From Phytoseiulus persimilis (Eukaryota > Arthropoda > Arachnida > Mesostigmata > Phytoseiidae), in assembly GCA_037576195.1 (NCBI GenBank), contig CM075102.1:29260745-29324744 (forward strand): 64,000 nucleotides of DNA, given 5' to 3'. Positions 25,337 through 36,429 of this stretch are shown piece by piece. The translations under genes were made by a program, and so were the position numbers. Each line of letters opens with the position of its first letter. Position 1 is the stretch's first letter. Below the pieces are notes generated by a model that was not told the DNA's origin, made no database searches, and worked only from the letters and a program-made list of their open reading frames with translations.

Positions 25337-25655
25337 GGATCAATCTGACCATACTCATCGGAGTCTAAGGAGGTGGTTGTTTGATGGTACGATCATACTT
25401 TTCGGGATCTAGGGAGGTTAATCCGGGGTCGATCTGCCCATACTTTTCGAGGTCTAGGACGAGGATTCCGGGATCGATTCGACCATACTTTTCGGAATCT
25501 CAGGGGGTGATTCCAGGGTCGATCTGATCATACCTTCCTGGGTCTAAAAACGTGATTCCGGCATCGATCTGATGATACTTTTTGAAGTCTACAGAGGTTA
25601 TTCCGGGGTCGATTTGTCCATATTCTTCGGAGTCAAAGGAAATGATTCGGAGGCC
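25337..25655. repeat. 45-bp minisatellite, copy array 1 (about 7 units)
   Basis: Imperfect 45-base units of the form GTCGATCTGNCCATACTTTT, then a CGGAGTCTAGGGAGGTGATTC-like half, repeated head to tail. This is the reverse complement of the unit seen at 47923-48106, 52985-53168 and 44445-44570. The unit length is a multiple of three, so frames run open through the array. Confidence 0.75.
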
Positions 25656-25724
25656 GGTTCGAAGCCTACGAGTGTCTACAAGAGCTTGGAAGCCTGCCTA
25701 CGAGACTCTACTGGACCTTCTCCG

Positions 25725-25870
25725 TTTCCACGCTACAAGAAGAGCTTTGGAAGCTCCAGAAGAAGCTGTTCAGTGTCGGATCCGAGAAGCTAATACGCAA
25801 TCAACGAGAAGGGCTTCAGAAGCATTCGGAGAGACGATTCAACGTCGATCTCGAGAAGCTAAAGCGCGAA
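25725..25870 (+). repeat. Two tandem copies of a 69-base unit
   Basis: Two adjacent, diverged copies contain AGAAG(A/G)GCTT, GAAGC and CGAGAAGCTAA at matching spacing of about 69 bases. In one + strand frame they give two similar peptides (RRALEAPEEAVQ and RRASEAFGETIQ). No larger gene around them was recognised. Confidence 0.5.
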
Positions 25871-26601
25871 CCACAGGACGAGCTCCTTGTTAGCCCGATG
25901 GAGCGATTCAATTTCATATTTATGGAGCTTGAGCAGAACCCACGAGGAAGGCTCCAGTGGCAGCAGAATACATTTTTCGATCCGCGACGATATCCCACCA
26001 TCCCAGTCGAAACTTTTGATAACAGACGAGCAAACTGCAAAACAGAAAAGTAAAAACATGGACCACTCAACCAAATGAGAACAACTTTTCAGGAATGATG
26101 CAGACCCAATGGAGAGGGTGAAAATTGCCTTTATGCCGAGCACCGCAGTCCACCCGGAGGAGCTCCAGTCGTCCGGAGACCGGCTGGTTTTTTCACATAC
26201 GGGGAACGGCTCCAAACTCTGGGCCGACCGGCCGTTTGGTTGAAATAAACCGGCCTTTGGGTTGCTCCGATTCTGGCGTATAATGATTAGTACCGCCAAC
26301 GCAGGATGGAAGTTTACGGCTGAAAAAAAAAAACCGAGCGGCGTCGGCAGTGGGGTTTTCCATGTGGTGAATGATCGAAATGATACCTTGAATTGCGATA
26401 CCGGCAAATGTTCTATATGGAGTTCCGCGGGTTCTCAGGCTTGGACACTACAACAGTTCGAATCCTCCAAAATCAACTCGTGGATATAGGCCAGGAAGCG
26501 TCCTCGAAATCATGGCCCGTATGTGGGAATCAGGGACAGTAGCTGAGATGCTGAACCGACCCGCATTTCTAAAAGGCTTAAAAGTAGAAAGCTTGCAGTT
26601 C

Positions 26602-27879
26602 ATGTTCGTTCTTATGTTTCCCTCTGGTATGATGCGCGTTCTGGCTGTGCTGCTTCTATTTAGTGCTGTTGGTTAGTACGAAAACTCGTTAGCATCACCT
26701 CGTTGACTAAACTGCCTGTAATTCCGCTCAATATGCTCCCTGAAAGCTTGCAGCCAAGAGTGCGGAAGGTCCCGACCGAAGACACCACCGACACGCATAG
26801 TTGGAGGTCGGAGCGCTGCGCAGCGAGAGTTTCCGTGGCAACTCTCGCTGCAAGTGAGGAGCCGCAGCAATCGGTGGATGCACGTCTGTGGGGCCTCTGT
26901 GCTGTCGCCTACTCGAGCCCTTACGGCGGCTCATTGTTACATGGCTAGCGCAAAGTACCGCGTCGTAGCAGGTCTCCACAGCCAGAGCAGTCTTGACGAC
27001 GAAGACGTTCAGATGTCTGAGGCAAGTCATTGGCAGCTCAAAGAGACTGAAACTTCTTCGCCCCTCGCAGCTACACGGGCCCGATCGATTGGATCCATCC
27101 AGGGGAAAAATGAGCACGAAGAACTTTTCGATCAGCGGAACGATAAATCTTTTGCAGGGCGATCCCCAGTATTGAACGGAATAGGTTTCACGGTACTCTG
27201 AATTCCAGGTCGCGAAATTCACCACTCACGAGAAGTACAACTCACCAGATGCGCTCATGAACGATATAGCTGTTCTGTCGCTAGCAACTCCGCTCAACAT
27301 GACGGACGCAGTCGAAGCTGTGTGCCTCCCTCCGAAGGAGATGAGGATGTCAGCTGACTCCATGATCACAGTGTCTGGTTGGGGAACCACCAGAGAGGGC
27401 GGGAACCCCTCCGAAACGTTGCTGGCGGTTGATGTTCCCGTTGTTACAGACAACCAATGCAATGAAATGTACTCCAAACCCGCTTTCGGTCTCTCAAGTC
27501 TCCTGCCTTTCGGCTTGGGCACGGGTGGCAAGAGCAACATCAAAGAAACCATGCTCTGCGCAGGCTACAAGGAGGGAGACAAAGATTCCTGTCAGGTGGG
27601 TATCCCCCTCCGGTTTAAAGTACCAGAGGAAGCCCGGGACCCGGCCAGAGGCGGGCCCGCAGAGAACTCTAGGGTAGAGAACCGTGATTCAGCGCGAGAA
27701 CATGTTTTCTGAATTTTCAGGGAGACTCTGGGGGTCCGGCGGTCAGCAAACAGGAGAACGGAAGCTTCGAACAAATCGGCGTCGTGTCGTGGGGCAAAGG
27801 CTGCGCTCGGAAGAACACGCCCGGAGTGTACACCGAAGTACCCTACTTCATTGACTGGATCAATGAGCGTATGCAGTAG
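26602..27879 (+). CDS. Secreted trypsin-like serine protease (S1 family), complete, 4 exons
   Basis: Exons 26602-26671, 26759-27021, 27209-27595 and 27721-27879 (TAG) give about 292 residues. The first exon is a signal peptide (hydrophobic core [11 protein letters not shown]; alternative ATGs at 26614, 26629 and 26632). A short propeptide, starting ECGRSR, contains one Cys expected to pair with the Cys of AVCLPP and keep the chains linked after cleavage. Activation is at R|IVGG. The triad is His in LTAAHC, Asp in NDIAVL and Ser in GDSGGP. Asp six residues before the active Ser (KDSCQGDSGGP) and the GVVSWGKGC / GVYTEV pocket predict trypsin-like cleavage after Lys/Arg. The intron after exon 2 starts with GC (GAG|GCAAGT). 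The exon 2 acceptor at 26757-26758 was chosen over the one at 26752-26753 because only it keeps frame with exon 1. No CLIP domain is present. Poly(A) signal follows. Confidence 0.92.
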
Positions 27880-27885
27880 ATGGAC

Positions 27886-27891
27886 AATAAA
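27886..27891 (+). terminator. poly(A) signal of the trypsin-like gene
   Basis: AATAAA seven bases after the TAG at 27877-27879, implying a very short 3' UTR. Confidence 0.7.
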
Positions 27892-30050
27892 GCCGGAATA
27901 GAAGAAACCGCTGTTAGTCCAAATGTTCCGATCATAATTGATTGCTTCCTCGTAGCACCCCCTGCGATTGGCTCTTTGCTGAAATATTTTCCAGGATTCA
28001 GCAGAATCATTCAGCTAGTCGAGTCGCATAACCTACGACGTTAGATCACAGCAGCGGCCTGCAGGTTTTTCGACTTTCTCAATTTAGCGTGAGCTCAAAC
28101 AACAGCCCGTTTCGGTCAGTTTATTGAACGAACCTCACGCACTCCGTAACCGATGCTTCCATGATGCTGTTCGAGCTGGCTGCTCTTGAACACTGATCTG
28201 AGATTTCGAGCGAGATGATTCCGCATCCGGTTTTCGTCGATCTCGATTTTTGTCCCGAATCGTGCTCTCCGGAAACGAGCTCGCAGCGCGGAAGTCAGGT
28301 TCCGCGGATGGGTTGGCAGGCCGCAGCCAAAGAGTTTTACTCTCGCGTCCGCTACGAGGGAACGGGAATCGTCCTCGGAGTAACGGCGTCACCTAGGGCG
28401 CGTCAAGTTGCGCTGCGAAACGCGCTTAGTGATCCAGCGAGGAGGAAAATATTCCCCTTTCACGAACCTCGCGGCAGAACTGCTCGACCATTTCGGACCG
28501 ATTTCGAAATTCTGCACAGTTATATTTTGTAATCAGTCATTTCGCGAGTTAGCTCGAACATTCATAGGAAACTTGTCTGGATGTGCTTTCACTAGCTCAG
28601 AATCGCTTGGCTCGTCTGAAGAAACTGCCGCGGGCGCTTCGGAAGAGAGCATGGCGCGTTCGGATGTGCCGGAAAGGGTTCGCGGATGCTACAAAAATCG
28701 CACGGAAGGGAAGCCGCGAGTAAACTCTAGTCTGGGATCGCCTGCGTCAGCCCGGAATTTGACCATGATCGCGGTCTGACCGCGAAGCCGGGCTCCACCC
28801 GGGACAAATCGGTTCTGCGTGGCAGCGAGTCGGGTTCGTGAAAACCACCAAATCCCAACATCGCGCGGCGGCAGAACTGTCGCACTCCTCAAGAGCCACC
28901 GTCGTTTGGTCATCGGCGCCTCGGGAAAACCCTCGAAGAAGTCCACTGTTGTCTGTTATTTTGGGGAGTCCTGTCGGCATTTCGTTTCTGCTTTGCCCGC
29001 GAAGCGCGATTGGAGGGATGGGAATCAGATACTTCGCACGTTGAGCGCATTTCTCCCGATCGTGCGAGGCTTCCTCGTATGTTCCGAGTGCGCCCCTCGC
29101 TAGACTTGGACCTCATGAGGAAGTACAGAACAACAGAACCGATGTTTGGTGAACACGTCGAGAAAAAATTGAGAAGCCGGCAGATGGAGTCGCCTTGACC
29201 TGCGACACCGCCTGATGCGGAAGGCTGAGAAGAGTAATATGTGATTACACAGCGAAACACCTATCAAGATGAAGAAATGGATCGACTCGTCCTGAACCTC
29301 AGGACTCATCCGAAGTCTGGCCATGTCATCACCGCCATTGCTCATAATCATCCCATCACCTGCCCCCCCCCCTCCCCGAAAAAACTGAGCACGCTCCTGA
29401 CAGTTGTTGAGGCAACGATTTGAGGCATATAATCAATGGAATCAGCGTTTCTGACCAGACATTCGTGTACATTTATATTCCATAATTCCATTTTCCTGGG
29501 GGACTTCAATCAGGGAAGGATGGGTGCGTGATAAAGGGTGACAACGTTGAACATGATTCCAGCTTCGCTGACGTTCTGAGTCTTCTGCATAAGATGAGGC
29601 AAAGTGTCACGAAATCCTTCTATAGTTGTCCTTCATCAACACGTGCACTTCAGGCAGAATCGACGGGAGTCAACCTTCCTCTTGACAGACATTTCTTTCG
29701 CTCATTCTAAAACCCACCGAATGAACGGGGAGAACCGATCGTTCTGATAGGGCCTACATTTTCCGACGAATCTCATTCGCTCCATAGTACCATGACCTCA
29801 TAGAGTCGATCGAACTTCTGTGACGCGTTTCTTGAAGCGAACTACAGCCACATTCTCTGATCATTCTCGATATCCCCACTGGGGATATATTGTAGTTGGT
29901 ATAATCTGCGCTCACTGACGAGTAGAAGACGGTGAGTGTTGATTCGAGAGATGCCATCGGCTGACCTCCGAGACATTTCTGGATTCTTGCCGGAATGACC
30001 TCCTGCGCGGAATCGAATTCCGAACTGTCCTCCAAGCCATCGAAAGCGGC
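27892..30050. other. Intergenic stretch between protease and guanylyl cyclase
   Basis: No domain was recognised in either strand. On the - strand the only clear AATAAA downstream of the cyclase stop is at 28120-28125 (TTTATT on +), so part of this region may be a long cyclase 3' UTR. It contains a C10 run at 29363-29372. Confidence 0.4.
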
Positions 30051-33000
30051 TCAAGAATTCAATATTTTGCTGATCTGGTTGATATTCTCAGGTGTTACGG
30101 GCGAATCAACGTCGATATCGCTCTTGACTTCGGCCATCAGTTGGTCCACTTGCGGGTTTCCGGTTTTCTTGTGGCGCCCGATTTCAGATTCCAGCCAGTA
30201 AGTCGTCATGACACCTTTGCCCTGCAAAACCGAGCATGTTTGAAACGCCATTTGTCCGCAGCTTGTGTTATGGTTCTTGGGAGTGACGTGGTATTTCCGT
30301 AGGTCCCTAGATCTGTCCGGGACCGTCCAGGTGGCACTCGATTCGCACCTGGCGCTTCTGGAATGCTGACGCGATCCGCTCCGTCGTTTGACAGAGGAAC
30401 TCAACTCACTTTAACTTGTACATCACCTCTTAGGGTGGATATGAAGGTACCAAACGTGTCGAGAATGTCCTTCGATCGCTTGCTGATGTGAATTTTCATG
30501 GCTGAGGAGGAACCGGGATGCAGCGAGTTAGTGTGATCCGACATACATTCTCTAGTGGACTGCGTGATAACGCTTTCGTCGAGCGTGTGCCGAATCTTAC
30601 GTTCTCCGGTGGTTTCCATGCGGGAAGCAGTGTTCACCGCGTCACCGAACAGACAGTACTTGGGCATTTTGAGACCGACGACGCCTGCCACACAAGGTCC
30701 AGAGTGGATCCCTATGCGCAGTTGCAGTTTTCTCTGAGGTAGATGGCGGATTTTGAAGCCTTGGAGATTATCTCTCAGCATCAAGGCCATGCGCGCGATT
30801 TCGCGTGCGTGTTCGTTTCCGTTCGGCTGTGGAACCCCAGATGCCACAAGATACGCATCTCCTATTGTTTCCACCTGCCGAGACATCACCGGAGCTTATT
30901 ACCGATCGCTCACCGGAGGCCATCCAGGCAGCAGGGGAAGAAGGTGCTTGATGAAATCAACAGGCACTTCGCACCGGGACGCGGATTTGGAATCATGGCT
31001 TGTTATCACGGCAATTCTTTAGCGGGTATCCTAAGTACCTTATATACGTCGTGCTGCTCTATGACAGCATCGAACATTGTATATAGATCGTTGAGAAGCG
31101 AGACCACTTGCAGAGGTGAGCTCTCCGAAGACAAAGTCGTGAAGCCAACGATATCACTGAAGAAGATCGTCACTTCGCTGAACGATTCCGGCTGTACGTG
31201 AGTACCTTTTTTCAGTTCATCAGCCACGTATCTGCGTAGCGGAGAACCGGTCGGTGAGAACACTTTCTGTAGTCTCCTCAATCGTGACCAAGGACAACGA
31301 CTCATCAGGACTCTGAAGTGACAGCTCACCTCGGCAGCAGCTGGTACAGAAGTTCATCGGTCCGCTCCTTCTCCTGCATCAAGGACTGAGTCTTTTCCTC
31401 GACAATAGATTCCAGATTGTTGGCGTATTGTTCCATCCGTTGCAGTAGGTTGTCGAAGAAGTTCTTCGATGACATTCCCCTGGTGTAACGGAGGGAAACC
31501 GCTTGTCATTACTTGACTCTGACGTTCTCTGAGCCCCGCTCTTCACCTCGCAGAACCAGTACACAATAATATCATACGTCGCTCACTTCGTAATTTTCCT
31601 GATCTTGTGTTTGACTTCGGATATCTGTGGTCTGTCGTTCGGATTCTCCGCCCAGCAGTGCTTCATTAGACGCAGTAGCTCTTGGGGACACTCGTCCGCG
31701 GATACTTCAGGACGGAACGGAGGCACAGCGCCCATTTTGACGCGGTCAAGGATTTCTGGGAATTAGCTCAGTTCAGAGACGTTGTTTTGTCAGACTATCG
31801 TTCTCGGTTATTATCTGACAAATGTGGCGACGAACCTTCGGGTTCTAGGTTCGCCTTCGCTCGTCCCAAGCGTTCAATCGATTCAAATGGACCACAGCGG
31901 GTTATGACTTCTTGGAGTATAATTGCCAAACTGTAAATGTCTCCTTGCTTGGTCCCATTCAAACGTGGATCTCTGCTTCGCAACACCTCGGGCGCGGTCC
32001 AGAAATAGGTTCCTGACGAATGAGACTCCGCGAATGACATTCTTTGTTTTGGGAAACTCCACCATTTGATTTCAATGCATTTAGATTTCATCAGTTTCGT
32101 TTTCCATTCACTGCTGGAAACATCAAAAATACGGTTGCAACTGACTTAAGTTCTTCGTATCGGGCTCTGGCACTTGCTCGGCGAGCGATGGCATCCCGAA
32201 GTCCGTGAGCTTCACAACGAAGCGGGCGTCGATTACGCATTTCGTACTCTTGAGTCGACCGTGTAGTCCGATCGATGAGTTATGGAGGAAGAATATCCCC
32301 TGCGAGATATCGAGAAATGTCATTGCCCGTGGATGACCGCTTCATCCCTAGAGCAACTACTCTAATTTTCAAAATATTTATATCCGCCAGGTCACTGGAG
32401 ACGTCTCGAGTATCCGAAAATTCCTTTCCAAAGAGCCTAAGCGAGTGTTCTGTTGTTCCAGTGACACGGAGCCTGTCCGCTCAGGAACCGATGGTGAGAT
32501 TTCATGTTACGGTGCAATAGCGCGGGTTCTCGCTCGGAAATTACATGGTGACAAAAAGGTCATCGTTTGTCCAACAGGCACGCTCACAGTTCACCACAAA
32601 TCTTTCTCTCCCGAGTCACGCAGCCCTTGGCTCCTGTGAGCACAGCTGTTCCGACGTTACGGTAACAAAGATGAGAGCGACTTACTGTACTTTTCCATAG
32701 GACTCGCAACACCTTGGTGCTTACAATGTTCATTACGCAATCACTATTGGGATGGCCTCTGACACTCTAAACGTCAGTTTAGCTTCTCTGCCGATTTGCC
32801 AATCATCGTTAAATGATACTCAGAACATCTTTCAGGAAACCGAATGTCAATTCGTGAGTTGAAACGTCGATTTCGGATATCGTCTCTGAAATTCTCAATA
32901 TCAAGCCTACCTCGACGAGATCAGAAATGATGGAGTAGCGGAACAGCCAGTCGATGTTGATGGATTCGTTTTCCAACATGTCCTGAAACCCATAAGCTCA

Positions 33001-36000
33001 CTTGAGCAAACGCACCCGTTCCGAGCCGTGGAGGGAGAATTCAGAAGGGAAGTGAGCTGCGGGTACGGAGGACACCATCCACAATGAGAAAACGAAGGCT
33101 CGGGGCGCTTCCCGCTCTTACCCGAAGGCTCCCTCGCGTGCAAAGCTCGGTGACAATCACGAGGTTCGGTTCATCAGGGCAGATACCCATGAAACGAGCG
33201 AGATTATCGTGGGACAAGTCGTGAACCTATGGATTCGATCACAGTCATGAGAAAATCCTTGTAGAAACAGATTGGGCTTATTTCGAGACTTAATCGACCT
33301 CCCAGGAAGTCATAGGGATCGCATCCGACGTGAAAACAGTTTACGGAACACTCAGCTCACCTCTTTCATCTCCATGAGAAGCTTTCTGTTTATGTGTACC
33401 TTTTTCATCTCGAGAGGTTTGACGGCAACGCGAATTTGCTGTTCAGGGATTCGGAAGCTTAGAACTTTCCGACGGTAGAGCGCCAATTTTCTTAGAAGCC
33501 TTCTCTAGCAGCGGGGCAGAAGCTTAATTAAGAGTAAAACCAGCCGCACTTGCCTTGTAGGTGGCGACTTGAATACCCGAAAGGTTCAAATTGTTGAGAG
33601 TGCTGACGTTCGACGTTGATTTGAAGTTCGATTGTGAAGCGGACTGGAAACGTTCCAATGACTCCTTTCATTGTTCTCGACTCGAATCGAGTTCTTTCAG
33701 TGTATCGCACGATGCGATCGACTTGAATCGAGAGCGATCGTAGAAAACTCCGACAATAACTCACGGATCGAGTCGCGATCGAATCACCCTGAGACGGCAA
33801 CGAGCTGCGGCTCTTGCTGACATTCTTGTCAGGGAATATGAGATCCTCGTAACTGATTTTCCACCACGTGTCCGCCAGCTGGGATTCGTACTTCAGTTTT
33901 CGAATTATGAGGACAGCTGAAAGTAAACCCACAGCGTTGGCGACGTGGCCGGCAGATTCGAGTCGTATTGTCCACGATAAGACATCTTCGCCAGCGGGGA
34001 ACGAATCGAAGCTAGCTCTGGCCTCACGATAGCGGAAACGGATCACAGCCGAGAATTACCAAGGATCACAGAGATGACCACAATGGCCGAGAATCCCGAT
34101 GTAAGAGAAATTATCAGATTGCGGTTGAAGTTATCCCTGCAGTCTGGATGATCGCCTCTGAAGCCGCACTTCGGAACGTCGAGCGGGCTTCCTCTCGGAA
34201 AAATAAACTCTCGGCCGAGTATCATGTCATATTTTCGAACCGTCCCCTCAAAACGAGCCACGGCCTGAAAGCGAGTTCGAAGCCCTGTGTTTGAGAAATC
34301 CTCATCCGTTCTCCGAGTCGGTCGCGGTATACCTACCTACCTACCCACCTACCAGGACCCTACTTCACGTACCTGGAAGCCCAGCCTGGGGTCTCGCCAC
34401 ACTTGAAGAACGTAGTCAGCTTCCCGATCGCCATTTTGATCCAACGTGATATTTCCAATTAAATTTACACTTAACTGTTCGGCTTCGGGGGAAGAAAGAG
34501 CTCAACGTTACTCGTGCTCACGGGCCAGGTAATCGGTGGAGCTTTTTCCGGGGTTCGGCTTCGCTTACCCCCGGTCAATGATCGATTCCAGAAGTTTCGG
34601 ACGATGGTCCGTCCGTCGAGAGGGCTTCCTTTGTTAGTGATAGTCTCATTGAGACACAACGCGTAGAGCATCACACAGTCGTAGAATGCAGCCACGACAG
34701 GTGTGATTTCCTCCTGAAATCGTTCACTCATCCATCATTGCTCGCAAGTCCGATCACCCACTTCGAAGTATCCTGGGAAACGTAACGCACCTTCCGAACA
34801 ATATCAGTGAGTCCGTATTTTCTCATGTTGGCTGTCATGAAGGCGATCAGGTCGTTCTTGAATATTCGTTTGAAGCGATCTGTCTCAGGCACCATGGCAC
34901 TGACCACCATCACGTAATTGAACATTTCTTTCACTTTCTGCAATGAGCGCCCGATGAACTTCCAGAAAATGCTGTAACCGGTGTTCGCATTCGGAGAATG
35001 AAGTTTCCTCAGCTTCCCGGGGGCCGAGGTGAGGGAGAACGCGCACGCGAAGCGAATCCGCGAGAATCGATGGGGCGTGGAAATTCGCCCGAAGAACCGC
35101 CGCCGGCGCCGCGTAACGGAAGCGCTTACTCACCATAACGTTATTATCGTAATCTTCGTTGAGTACTTTCGTCAAGTTGTTTCCTGGGGAGTCGCCCAGC
35201 AGGTTGACATTGACGAAGATGTGTTCGCCGTCATTCATCCCCAGCTGGTGACCGGCGAGCAGGACACGGCGGAGGATGTCGGCTTTGCAAAGAATCAGAA
35301 ATATCCGCGCTTTGTCTCTGGCGATTCGCATTTTCTTCGAGATTGACTCTGTTGAGTCGGAACCATTGAAGAGCACTTTCTCCGGGAAGACTTCATGGTT
35401 CTCGCCCATTTCGCCAAGCAGCTTCTGGGAAGCTAGAAGTTTCTCGAGCGAAACCGCGGTGTTGGCATCGGTCATCGACGACTCGTCGACCAGAATGACG
35501 ACGTGATGCCAGGTGAACTCCTTGAGTATTTTGAGTAGGAAGAGACTTATACGATCCACTGAGTAGGACATCCTCGTCAGGGTACTATAAATATCTTTCC
35601 TCGCAAAACGTTCATCGATACCGCCAGCTGTGTACGAGGCTACGTTCCAGAAGGCGGCCATTCGGGCTACGTGATCGAGCGCGATTTCGCAGCCTGGACC
35701 AATGAATGCGCTCACGTTGTGTGTATAGTATAACTGGGCAGCTAGGCCACCGATTATGTTGCGGTCGCAGCCTTCGTTCGAAATTCGCGCGACGTGGTCA
35801 AAAACGATGGTGGAGTTGAACAATCGGTTCACTTCCCGTATCGCCATTTCGATTGCGGGGACCACGACTTTAGCATCGAATGTTTGGTCGGCGCTACTGG
35901 TGAAAACCGATGCAATCGTCGCTTTGAAGACCCGCGGGTTCGAGACGGCGGCGGAGATATCGTCTATCGCTACCAGAGTCATCCTGTCTGCCTCCTGGCT

Positions 36001-36356
36001 CAGCGAAGTTGCGGGCTGGAATCAACGGAATCATTAGTGCATCGAGGATGTTTCGTGTCGGAGAGCCACACTGTGAGCATGTTGCCCGCGGGCCCCGTCC
36101 TCGAACGGCGGAACGAATCGACGACCTTTCACGTCAGATGGCTTGCCAACAGATCCAGCTTCTATCGATGTTCCGTCGGTGTCGGGTGTACGACTGCGAG
36201 GTCTCGAAGAGAAATGTCCGAGCTCACTGGAATGCGGAGGAGCTCATGATGCGAAACTGTGCTTCGTCGAAAACCTACCGCAGTGCCTTCGAGAGTCGAT
36301 TTATGAAGCTGGGCCGCAAGGAAGAGGGCATGAACGAGAACCATGCCCAGCGCCAT
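30051..36356 (-). CDS. Receptor-type guanylyl cyclase, complete, 19 exons
   Basis: Exons in transcript order: 36279-36356, 35134-36015, 34791-34937, 34569-34713, 34373-34482, 34060-34264, 33765-33916, 33554-33643, 33361-33504, 33122-33226, 32911-32982, 32146-32299, 31836-32012, 31587-31755, 31330-31479, 31039-31231, 30601-30874, 30410-30501 and 30051-30221 (TGA). The total is 3510 nt, about 1169 residues, and every junction keeps phase. Order: signal peptide ([16 protein letters not shown]), ligand-binding ectodomain (about 27-500; GPGCE motif), one transmembrane helix (about 503-528), kinase-homology domain (about 540-860; DFG kept, the HRD-type loop reads [11 protein letters not shown]), coiled-coil linker (about 880-925), cyclase domain (about 927-1113) and a 56-residue tail. 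Cyclase hallmarks are FFSDIVGFT (metal Asp), VETIGDAY (guanine-selecting Glu) and [16 protein letters not shown]. It should make cGMP at the plasma membrane on ligand binding, like natriuretic-peptide receptors or insect Gyc32E-type enzymes. The donor after 33554-33643 is GC (AAG|GCAAGT). The acceptor of 33361-33504 is the least certain. Confidence 0.94.
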
Positions 36357-36406
36357 GGCGCAGCCGCTATGGAAGCTATCGAAACCTTTTCGAGGCTTGA
36401 TTCAGT

Positions 36407-36415
36407 CCTTATATA
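36407..36415 (-). promoter_or_regulatory. TATA box of the guanylyl cyclase gene
   Basis: TATATAAGG on the - strand lies about 50 bases upstream of the start ATG (36354-36356). A start site some 30 bases downstream would leave a 5' UTR of about 20-30 nt. Confidence 0.5.
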
Positions 36416-36429
36416 CCGCTCAAGTCGGT

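Noticed and set aside
30743-31201. + strand open frames over the cyclase exons
   Set aside because: Antisense shadows of the guanylyl cyclase catalytic domain.
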